Shown here in pieces: positions 35,320-45,373 of a DNA stretch of 60,000 nt. Both the position numbers and the translations under genes were made by a program. The stretch is from Polytrichum commune (Eukaryota; Streptophyta; Polytrichopsida; Polytrichales; Polytrichaceae), in assembly GCA_950295325.1 (NCBI GenBank), contig OX485806.1, forward strand, positions 4,590,001 through 4,650,000, in the 5' to 3' direction. The notes under the pieces were generated by a model that saw only the letters and a list, made by a program, of their open reading frames with translations, was not told the origin of the DNA and ran no database searches. Positions within the stretch are counted from its first letter, which is position 1. Each line of letters starts with the position of its first letter.

Positions 35320-38300
35320 ATGGATTTGGAAAGAACGACTCTTATTTTTACTGATGATGATTCCACAATGCATTCAACTGAAGATCGTCCATCTCAACAA
35401 GTTCATCATCATCAGGACATATCGTCAAATCTTCATAATAAGAAAAAGAAAAAAATAAATGAATTCCTCGATGATTTTGACTCGGATGAAGATAATGATG
35501 GTGACAATAAAACTTATCAAGAGAAAGTGTGGGAGCTTACGAACAAACGAAAGGTCAATTCCACTTCCACAATTTCTTCAATCCGTGCTGGACCTAATGC
35601 TCGCTTGCATGTACCCTTATGTCGCATGGTTCCTATGCCGATTGTACGTCCTGCTTTGAAGGGTGACATTACTAAATTGGAGGCTGATTCTTTCAATGGT
35701 TATCGTGATGGTGACCAATTCCAAGGGAAACTGTCAATTCGTGGATGATGAGGTTCGCGCATCTTGGAGCCCAAATTGGGCTCAAGCCAATGCCCTGTTT
35801 GAATCTCAATTGGATACAGATTTGTCATTGACGTCATACAAGAACAAGATGTTTTTTATATGGGATGGAAATCACAGATTTCTTGCTTGGAAAAATTATA
35901 TTGACCGCATATATACCGAAGATTATGAACGTCATGTCTTTGTGGATTCTATCATTTTCGCGCTCGAGCCTGACGACATTCCAAGTTTGTTGACTGCTAT
36001 GCATGACATCAACAAGTAATGTTCTTACCTATTTTTTTAGACTTATTTCTAGTTTATATTTTGTTTTCCAAATTATATCATTATGAATCTAATCAATTTA
36101 ATGTTTCTTTTAGGTTAACCGAAAATTCTCACGTATCCACCAATTTGGTGCATACTTTATATCGGATGCAAAGTATTGGCACCATGCCTTTGACTTCCTT
36201 CAGAAAGCAACTGGATCGAAAGAGTTATAAACGATGTGAGGAGAAGTCCGTCGAAACTTGGTATTCTTTGACACGACCAATTTTTTTGGATTACATGTAC
36301 AGTGTAAGTTCTTCTACCATTGCTAATATATGCCTTATTTTTATTCACCTTGATTTTACATTACATCTATATGAACTTATAAATATTGACTTTTGTTTGA
36401 TTTTTCAGCAAGAACTTGCTGAGGCTAGCGATATTGCTTTCAACCAGTACAATGAAACTCATCCTCTTGAACGGACATCAGACGGAGTTTCAAAAGCAAT
36501 GTCCGCAGCTGTCAACAAAAAACGTGCAATGTTATCTTCTAGTTTTATGAAACAACTAGCGATTGCCGATATCAACCTTACCTCTGTTTTCTTTGAAGAA
36601 GTTAAGCACCATTGGGGTTCATTTTCGGTGCCTGAAATGCTACAAGAGAAAGTTCATCGTGTTGCTGTCAGTAATGTAGATGCAGAAGTCAAAGTTGGAT
36701 GGCTCAAGCTTTGGAATGGCAATAGATTTGACAAAGATGCATTGCATTTCCCGAAATCGCCCCTCTCTGATTCTGCACTTAATGATTGGTTATCAAAGTC
36801 TACATATTGGGCACAGTTGGAAAAAAAGGCTATCGAAGAGCTTCAAAGTATTCTTTCATCTCCTCTTCAGTTGTTTGCAGATGGGCCTACTCTCTCCGAG
36901 TATATCCAAATCTGGAAGTTTGCGGCTTTCAATTCAATATTCTATCGTGAATTCCAAAGCGGAAAAGTTAAAAAACACAACGGTTGGGATGAGCAACCTA
37001 ATATTGATCTTGCTATGAAACGTGTATTATACAGGTACAACCTAATCTTTTTATTTTTTTTATTTTTTTTATTTCATTTGTCAAATTGTCATGGAATATT
37101 TGACTTACAATATTTTTGTGTGTAGGTATTTTCGATATGTTTTGATTCCACATAAATGCGTTATAGGGGAACCTCGTTTTTTCCCAAATTGGCGTGACAC
37201 TGGTGCAAGATATTCATGCATGTTCACTACTGAGATTTGTTTGGATTGGTCCCTCCCACACTATGAGGATTGTGGTTGGTATCTTGATTATCCTAAAGAT
37301 GCATGTCCGTCAAGTGAGAAGACAATCCGTCAGATAAATGATGCTAAAAATGTGGATCCTCGTGATACTGCAATTTTGCAAGCACAAATTGTGCAGCTTA
37401 AACTTAGAGAGCCAGAACTAAAAGAGACAAAACGTCGTAAGAGAAAACATGTTCCTGAAACCAAAATACAAGATCAATCGGAAATTTCACAACATGAAGA
37501 ATTGCTTGTTCTTTCCAATGATTTGGATAAGAATCCACTTGGAGGCGAAAGTTCAAAGTCAGGGTGCGATGTATTGGAATTCCATTACTCGAGCACCTAT
37601 GACGCTATTCATCGTACGCCAACGAATGTTTTGAGAAAAAAATTATTCATACTGAAGAACTTTCTCACGCTCTCTTTTGCTCGATCTACTGCTGTCAAGA
37701 ACAAGTTTGAAGGGGTTGAAGTAGGCCCTCCTGAGTGGATCCAATGGCGGATATTTCTTGAAAACGTAAGTATTATTGTTTTGGTATTTTCTGTAATGTT
37801 CTTACTTTCATTTGGATTTTATTTTGTGTCTTATATTGTGATATGTTGTGGTATTTCAGTTCAAAGACAATCGCGAATTTCATGTCATGGGAAGTCCGAC
37901 TTCATTTGCCGTTGACTTGGTTTTTCTGCAATTTCCCGACGGTCTTGACTTCAACCTCTCCAATAGACCTGCTGAAATTCCTCTTTGGAATAAATATGAC
38001 AAGAATTGGATGGTTGCAACAATGTCCTTGTGCAAGTCCATCTTGTCTGATGATGGCGTCCTCATAGTATTTTCTGCTATCGATATGCAAACCAAGAAGG
38101 TTTTGAATTCAACCTTACACAACGGCAACATGAAAGTTCTTAGGACTTTTATTTGCCTCAATTCGTACATGGTGTTCAAGGATCCGGAGTCTCCAACCTA
38201 CACCGTAAGTATAACATATCACAATTGTTTCTATTTAATTATTTTGGTGTTATTTGCATTGTATATAGTTTTAACACAATTTATATTTTTTTGTAGACTC

Positions 38301-39116
38301 CGGCATTTATGGCTCATGTCTTGGTAAGGGATTTTACTACCACAAAATCCACGAGACAACCAAACTCCATTTTTTGGGCACTGGATTGAAAAGAAAAAAC
38401 TTGCTTTTCAATTTTGTGGATGAAAAAAACATGCTTCTTCAAAAATCGGGAAGACCTTGGAGGGGGCCATATCAAAAATCGCCGCGTTTTTTTTTCAAGA
38501 TCTTATTGAATTGTTTACACCATCGAATGGACGCATTGTTGATTTGACATGTTCCACTGGAGCTTCTATCCTAGCAACACGCGCATGTGGCAGACATCTT
38601 CTTGCATTTGAGGGTGATAATGACATGTTTGAGCACATATTGAAACCGCTTTTGGAAAACGTTTTGAAAGAGGGGTCATCTAAGAAGAATATACAAGATC
38701 TCACAAAAGAAGATGATAACCTCTCAGATGAGGAGATGCTTGAATTTGAGTGTGAGTAAGTTTTAATACAATAAATTTTTATTCAATTCATTCGTTTCAT
38801 TCAATTCATTGGTTCATTTTTATTTCTTCACATTATTTACATGTTTCATCGAATTGATTTCAGGAATACGATTGGAAAGAGGACATGTCTCCCGTTTTGG
38901 GCACATAGACAATTCCTACGAAGTCCAAGCCGTAGCCCGCGTCTCCCATCATATGCCGAGAATGTTGCAATTGCAATGTTGAATCTCGAAGATTCGGATC
39001 CAAATGAAGAATCTTGCTATAGTTCCAAAATCAATTCGCAATGCAAAGGTGCTCAAATATATATAGATGACGAGGCAAAAGATAGTTTCATGTCTAGTGC
39101 TACTACTGATGAATAA
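35320..39116 (+). pseudogene. ParB-like / DNA amino-methyltransferase-like transposon protein
   Basis: Seven exons: 35320-36015, 36114-36303, 36409-37034, 37126-37765, 37860-38204, 38297-38755, 38864-39116, with GT-AG introns; where exons are unbroken, the phases agree. After an acidic lysine-rich N-terminus comes WDGNHRFLAW, the signature of ParB/sulfiredoxin-fold proteins. Exons 5-6 look like a beta-class amino-methyltransferase: VDLVFLQFPDG at the position of motif IV, and after a spacer LIELFTPSNG and VDLTCSTGASILA (SAM-binding motif I) followed by GRHLLAFEGD. Such enzymes methylate adenine N6 or cytosine N4. Motif IV is degenerate (DPPY-type expected). Frameshifts lie near 35710-35730, near 38370 and in the T-run at about 38487-38495. 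An acceptor CTTTAG just before 35310 suggests a 5' UTR intron. Confidence 0.7.
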
Positions 39117-39244
39117 ATTTTTGGACTTCATGTTGTTTATCCTTCTCAAACCTCTTATTACTAAACCCTAAAATCATCATTTTTAAGGCCACAATTCCAC
39201 GGTTATAGGATATTGGTGGCCCTATTACCAAAATTTTCATCTTC

Positions 39245-39313
39245 CTCACTGCTCATAAGTTACCGCTCATCGCTCACCGCTCATTGCTCACCGCTCTTAA
39301 GATAGCACTCCCC
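39245..39313. repeat. Right terminal inverted repeat
   Basis: Complement of the left end: GCTCACCGCTC-type subterminal repeats, then TTAAGATAGCACTCCCC at the tip. The exact duplication CTAAGAGCAC follows at 39314-39323. Confidence 0.8.
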
Positions 39314-39567
39314 CTAAGAGCACTGGGAGACTAGTACTGTGGAGTTGGAACACAGTGGTGGATTTGCATACTAGAGATACACAAACACCAACAAACCACA
39401 CCTCAAGCCCGCACATACTCTACCCAAGTAACCCAGTGCATCCAAGATTGCCCGAAAGGCCAATCTCGAATGCACTAAGCTCAGCCACCAAGGTTAACCG
39501 CGACTAGTGACCACCCAACCCACCGCACCAACGTACAGAACAACATTGTCCACCGTGTCCCCAAAAC

Positions 39568-41484
39568 ATGGCATCACCGTCTACATACCGGCCCACCTTT
39601 GGAGAGAACGACAACATGGAAGTAGACACACCCTCACAAAACCTCATGAGGCTCTTAGTGGAGAAGGCAAAGGAGAACCAAGCTGCGAAGGAAATAGGCA
39701 CCAAGAGGACCCGGGAGAAGACAACACCTAATAAATCTCTACAACAAACTCCACAACGACGCCCACAAGCCTTACATGTAAACTCTATTGTCCCGGAACG
39801 AAGGTTCCGTCAAAAATTTTGGTATGGTTTCACTAACATGGAGAAATTGGCTATGGAAGAGGGATTGGAAGAGCTCTTCGATGGTGAAACCATTGAAGAT
39901 AGGGTATTTAGGGGAGTACCAAGGAAGGAAGCGGAAGAAATGGAGGGAGTCGCAATATCCTTCCCAATGATACTTCAAATTTATTACCCAGGTAAGAGAG
40001 AGGATGGTGTCCTTGGACAACACCTCAACCTAACACAAATTCCATATGATATCCCAATTGATCCCAATACATGTCTTTCTTGGGACTTTCATGTTGCTAT
40101 TGAATTTCAATTACCCAACACTCCTCTCCTCCATAACCATGTGAAAAAACTAGTAAAGAAAAACTTGAGTTGATGAAAATACCACTTGGCACTAACCTTA
40201 TTGAGCCCATATCTATCATGTGCATGAGTGTTAAGAGAGGTGGGGAGAAAGGAGTTTGGAGGGAATTGCCAAACTCCACCTTCTCCACCCCGAAATTGAT
40301 GGAGTGGCCTTGTTGAAAGGACTTAGACCATTCATTCTACAATTGGACCCCAAATCAACCCAAGGTACTCTTGGAAAGGTATGCAAGACTTACCACTCCA
40401 TAGCTAGGAACAACAACCTTTCAATCAAAATCACTAGTGAAACTTTGATTGATGTCTCTTCACACATGCTCTTCAAAGATGTTTTAGAGAATAGTTTTAG
40501 GAGAGGTTATGAATTTGAGATTGTAAAGGTGCAAAAGGGCACTTCCAACAACCATGCTTACATTGTTGCACCAACCCCCTCACAAGCCAAGAAAATTCAA
40601 GAACTCCAAGTTGTAACACACCATGTAATTTTGGAAGGACAAGTGAAGAAAGGGCCTTCTCTCACCTTGGAGCAAAAACAAAGGAAAGAAGCTCTAACTC
40701 TCACCTTCTACAACCTTCCCATCTTGATGAGCATATATGACACATCTCTTGAAATTTGCAAGATAATTGGAACCAAGAATGTTGTCTCCATTTGGTTCCA
40801 TAAGCAAGATGGAATTAGACACAATGGTAGTGCAAATGTTGAATGCCTCAACCCCTTTGTGTATAAAAAGTTTGTTGGAAAAGAAGAAAAAATTGGTGTT
40901 TATCATATGGAAATCACTCCACACCGTAGAAGTATTGATGGTATTGACAAACCTTCCAAAGATTTGATGGTCAAGTTTGGATTTGAAGATACTAACACTT
41001 GCTTGGTGAACACCATTGAAGCAATCCAAAACCAAAGGGAGAAGAATGCCACCAAAAGCGAAGTTTTTACCATCATGAAGGAGGCCATTGAAGAAGGTAA
41101 CAAAAAACTCAAGTTTGAACTACACGAAGAGATGAAGGTCTTGAAGGATGACATAGTCAAAGAGGCCCACAACTATGTAGATGACATCAAAACACCATAT
41201 TCGTTATTTTGGGAGATTTCCAGTCTCCCAATTTAATGACAGTTTAGGTGGAGTCGACCTAAAATGTACCCAGTGGGTACATTTTAGGTCGACTCCACCT
41301 AAACTGTATTTTCCCAAAATCATGGAATTTTCCCATTATTTCGAATATGGTGATGACAACGAAAAATTGAAGAAGCAAATGTTGGACATCCAAAGCACAT
41401 TAACCATAGCACTTACCGGGATGCAACAAATTACCGGGTTGGTAAACCCAAATCTCATGATAAAAGACCTGCCAAATGTGGATT
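39568..41484 (+). pseudogene. LINE ORF1 (RRM-like RNA-binding protein), frameshifted
   Basis: Likely the nucleic-acid-binding ORF1 of the LINE. It begins at 39568 (MASPSTYRP). Conserved-looking segments are QKFWYGF, IPYDIPIDPNTC and, near 40700-40860, an RRM-like pair LTFYNLP and NGSANVECLN. A charged coiled-coil-like tail follows (EEGNKKLKFELHEEMKVLK). The frame shifts near 40160-40172 and again near 40250-40260, and a 160-bp foldback insertion at 41193-41352 cuts the tail. Downstream codons resume with EKLKKQMLDIQ and stop at 41484. Identification rests on domain order and position, not on close similarity I can confirm. Confidence 0.6.
41193..41352. mobile_element. Foldback/hairpin insertion in LINE ORF1
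   Basis: The whole 160 bp is an imperfect palindrome with tips CACCATATTCG and CGAATATGGTG. Its core, 41239-41307, has two perfect 34-bp arms around a single G. Flanks ATGACATCAAAA and ATGACAACGAAA agree at 10 of 12 positions and may be a target duplication. The insertion interrupts the ORF1 reading frame. Confidence 0.75.
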
Positions 41485-41653
41485 GACCACAAATCGCCGG
41501 ATAAAACAAAAGTATTTACTTCAATACTATCTTAGATACATATACGTATTTAGACATAATATTAAACATAGTATTATATATACTACCACACATAGAATAA
41601 ATACTAGACACCACCGTATTACTTATAGTATTCCATAATGTCCCAAATACCAT

Positions 41654-42888
41654 ATGAAATACAAGCTACCTACTTTATACATACACAATCTCTATACTAA
41701 AGACAAACACTATACTCAAACAAAATACCATACTCGAGCAAAATACCATACTCAAGAAAAATACCATACTCGAGCAAAATACCATACTCAAGAAAAATAC
41801 CACACTCAAGCAAAATACCATGCTCAAGCAAAACACCATACTCAAGAAAAATACCATATTCAAGCAAAATACCACACTCAAGCAAAATACAATACTCAAG
41901 CAAAATACTGTACCCAAACAAAATACTATACCCAACCAAAACACTATACTCAAACAAAACACTATACTCAAACGAAACACTATACCCAAACAAAACACTA
42001 TACTCAAACAAAATTCAAGAACCATACAATACACAAAACTAATACAAAATACACATACTTCCTATTCAAACAAATAAGAAACATAACATCCGCCAAAACT
42101 AACCCTTTCACCATAACCAAATACACACTCATAAAAAACCAAAGAATAAATAAGTCTAAAACCCGACCACACCCAAACATCATATACACACCTACAACAA
42201 AGTCCGTACTCTATAATAACAAATACCATCATGTTATCCTACGACGTCCAAAATACCATATGAAATATAAGTACAACTACTTTACTTTACACATGCACAA
42301 AGACAAAACTCAAACGAAACAATATACACACCCAAAATACAAACCCCACACAAAATACATATTACACCCAAAATATAGTCCTCACCAAACATATAGACTC
42401 CACCAAAAATACAAACCCCACCCAACATACAAAACACATCAAAAAGACACATACTTCTTACCCAAACAAGTAAGAAACATAACATCCGCCACAACCAACC
42501 CTTCAACCGCAACCAAACATGTACTCACAAAATATCAAAAAATAAATATGACTAAACCAAAGACACTCAAAACTTACCCAAACCCCAAAACCCACCCAAA
42601 ACTATACTACAACCCAAAACACAATTTCCATATAAAATACTCAACTTCCATGTCAAAAATTAACAAAAACCATAATGAACTAAAACAAACTCGGCCTACC
42701 GGCCTCGCCAATAAAGAAAACAAAAAACAAAAAAAGATAAAAGAAAAGATTAACAAAACAAAAACATACCAAAAAACCAAAGCCACAACTAACACACCAA
42801 GAAATAAACCACCCAACGCCCCCTATCAACAAAGGCCCACCAACTCAATTACTATATCCCCTACGAGATTAGAAATCCCTTTGTATCC
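41654..42888 (+). CDS. LINE linker ORF with hexapeptide repeats (5' part)
   Basis: An open frame of more than 410 codons continues into the inserted LTR. It encodes about 17 tandem copies of a KYHTQx hexapeptide, then Lys/Thr/Tyr/Pro-rich sequence. Larger blocks recur: TYFLFKQIRNITSAKTN near 42050 and TYFLPKQVRNITSATTN near 42450, about 400 bp apart. The same blocks recur again at 48240-48790 on the far side of the solo LTR. It has no known domain. It may be a spacer before ORF2 or translated monomeric repeats; the absence of stops may partly reflect the lack of G (no TAG or TGA). Confidence 0.45.
41705..42010 (+). repeat. 18-bp coding minisatellite, 17 units
   Basis: Units such as AAATACCATACTCAAGCA keep the reading frame and encode KYHTQA, KYHTQE, KHYTQT and similar. 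The period is exactly 18 bp throughout. Confidence 0.85.
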
Positions 42889-43429
42889 TGTGAAGCCAAA
42901 CCCACCACCCTTAAGCGTCCTAGTCCGGGTGATGGTTTTGAGAATCACACATGTATTATAGAACCTTGGAACACTTGAAATGTAACTTCCACATTCATGG
43001 CTTCCACATTATCTTAATTCACAATGCTTTATTAATGTTAGCCTCTTGGCTTATGATAGAGTTCGAATTCTCCAAAGTCCAACCCACGGATTTGGCCGCA
43101 CATGCCCTTAGGGAAATTCCCCTTGCAACCTTAATCTTGACTTCCCTTGTCGGCCCATCGTTAGAGTTGTTAACCTTCTCCATCACTTGTGCACTTGATT
43201 TATTTAATATAGAAGATGCAAGCGTTGAAAAACGCTATTCTCTATAACCAATAATGAGTACACTTGCCCGTGAAGGCTACACATGCCAAGCAAGCCTAAT
43301 GTGACTAGCTACTTATCTATGAGCTAATTAAGTTGTCTACCTACCAGGCTATCTCCCTTGCTACTAGCACCCCTTAATTAGTGAGTGAAGGCCACCTTGC
43401 CTACTTCCTTAATTAGCTAACCTTAGCTC

Positions 43430-43640
43430 GGCCCAGCTCCTTAATTCCCAGTCAGCCCTTAGGCTTTCGGCCGCTTGGCCCAGTTCCTGAATTCCCAGTC
43501 AGCCCTTAGGCTCTCGGCCGCTTGGCCCAGCTCCTGAATTCCCAGTCAGCCCTTAGGCTCTCGGCCGCTTGGCCCAGCTCCTGAATTCCCAATCACCCTT
43601 AGGCTCTCGGCCGCTTGGCCCAGCTCCTTGAGCAAGAGGT
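43430..43640. repeat. LTR-specific minisatellite, about 55-60 bp period
   Basis: About four copies of a unit built on CCCTTAGGCTCTCGGCCGC, TTGGCCCAGCTCCT and GAATTCCCAGTCAG. It occupies the same place in this LTR as different arrays in the other family members. Confidence 0.8.
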
Positions 43641-43717
43641 TGGCCTTTAATCAACTAATTCTACAATTCCCCTCTAATCACTATATTCTATAAGTTACTC
43701 TTTACCAACTACATTTA

Positions 43718-45342
43718 TGTGAGGCCAAATCCACCACCCTTAAGCGTCCTAGTCCGGGTGATGGCTTTGCGAGTCACATGTATCTCTTACAACTTGAACC
43801 ATGTGCAAAGTAATTTTTATGTCCAAAAGAACACATATTGTTTCCACTCATTGTACTTTATTAATGTTAGCCTCTTGGCTTGTGGTAGAGTTGGCTTTCT
43901 CAAGCGTCCAACCCGTGGCTTTAGCCACACATGCCCTTAAGGACATTCCCCTCGCTCGTTTAATCTTCACTTCCTTTTTCTTGCCATTGCAAGAATCTTC
44001 CACATTCTCCATTAATAATGCAAGTGAGTTATTTTGACCAAGAGGTGCAAGTGTTGAAAAACACTTTTCTCAATGGTTAAACACACTCATACAAACCCAC
44101 ACGTGGCACCAACTAGCCTAAATGAATATAACTTCTTAGCTACCACTAAAGATGGCCTAATGTGATCTAGTTTTTTATGTGCTAATACTTACTACTTGAG
44201 CTAGCCTTGCTAACCCCTAGATAGTCTAAATGAATTGTTGCTAGGCAACCCAGCTGCCTTCTGATTCCAGTCCCGGGTGTGGTCTAACCTCCAAGCCCAG
44301 CTGCCTTTGATTCCAGTCCCGGGTGGTCTAACCTCCAAGCCCATCTGCCTTCTGATTACAGTCGCGGTGTGGCCTAACTTACCAAGCCCAGCTGCCTTCT
44401 AATTACAGTCGCGGTGTGGCCTAACTTACCGAGCCCAACTGCCTTCTGTTCCAGTCCCGGGTGGTCTAACTTACCAAGCCCAGCTGCCTTTGATTCCAGT
44501 CGCGGTGTGGCCTAACTTACCAAGCCCAGCTGCCTTCTGTTCCAGTCCCGGGTGGTCTAACCTCCAAGCCCAGCTGCCTTCTGATTTCAGTATATGAAGT
44601 TATAATACCCGAATGGGTATCCCAACCACTAGTTGCACCCTAATCCAAACTCTCTCCTTCCCTAATCACATGTTTTCTAAGTTTTTCTTCTTCTTTCTTT
44701 TTCCTTGCTCCTAAATAATAAACTAATCTAACACACTAATTCCACTAACTACTAACTAATCAACACGTGCAACTTTAAACTCTAAGAGCTCCCTCAATTG
44801 GGAGGCATTGAGAGAGAGAGTTTACTAATTAACTTCACTAAGAACTAATGTCTCACACACGTGGCTCAAGCTCTTTAAGAGCTTGCTCTCTTGAGAGCGC
44901 TTGATGGAGAGAGAGGAAAATGAGAGAGAAACCACCTTAAGTAGCAAAGAGGGAGAGAGGGAGAGAGGGAGAGAGAGGTGAGGATAGGGTGAGAGGATTA
45001 GCACCTCCAATCACAATCCATTAACCCTCACCTTCAAAGTAGGGACTAATCCCCTTCCACCAAGCTTCCTTCTTCCTAAACTACCAAGGTGGATCCAAAA
45101 GTGGGCATTTAACCCGTGGAGCTCACCTTGCCTCACCTTACCCCCTACTCACATAATCAAGGCATTATCCTATTGAACTTAAACCTTGAAATAACCACCC
45201 AACACATTCTAAAGTCTAAACTTAAATCCAAACCACACTTCACTCTTTTTATGTTTTGTGAATAATCATAACACATCAAAGTCAAACTAAAATTGGTTTC
45301 GAAGAGTTAATCACCACATGTGGGCACCATTTTGGGCTCACA
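43718..45342 (+). mobile_element. Nested gypsy-family solo LTR, 1625 bp
   Basis: It starts TGTGAGGCCAAATCC and ends GGGCTCACA. The flanks ATTTA (43713-43717) and ATTTC (45343-45347) agree at four of five positions, an aged or imperfect target duplication. The CACTCTTTTTATGTTTTGTGA tract near the right end matches the conserved TATA-like tract of the family. No coding capacity. Confidence 0.8.
44225..44600. repeat. LTR-specific minisatellite, about 45-50 bp period
   Basis: About eight copies of a unit built on CCAAGCCCAGCTGCCTTCTG, ATTCCAGTC and (C/G)CGG..GTGGTCTAAC. Two alternating subtypes (CCCGGGTGGTC and GCGGTGTGGCC) suggest higher-order duplication. Confidence 0.8.
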
Positions 45343-45373
45343 ATTTCCTAATTAACTATATTCTATAAGTACC

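Larger units (their letters stand above)
28362..39313. mobile_element. MULE-like DNA transposon with methyltransferase cargo, 10,952 bp
   Basis: The left end GAGGGAAGCTATC and the complemented right end GGGGAGTGCTATC open inverted repeats of about 57 bp, both continuing into subterminal GAGCGGTGAGC-type repeats. An exact 10-bp duplication CTAAGAGCAC flanks the element. It contains a transposase gene on - (29268-33102) and a ParB-like/methyltransferase-like gene on + (35320-39116), transcribed away from a shared palindrome-rich centre. Duplication length, C2H motif, zinc finger and SWIM-like tail favour the Mutator superfamily. Both genes are interrupted, so this copy is probably dead. Confidence 0.88.

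Noticed and set aside
28330-39385. Inverted similarity outside the transposon ends (CTCCAGTATACAAATCCA near 28326 versus complement near 39360)
   Set aside because: Short, at unequal distance from the ends and outside the 10-bp duplication; may be coincidence.
41675-42034. 119-codon and 104-codon minus-strand frames rich in Val/Phe/Leu resembling membrane proteins
   Set aside because: Antisense of the 18-bp coding repeat; hydrophobic only because of the repeat composition.
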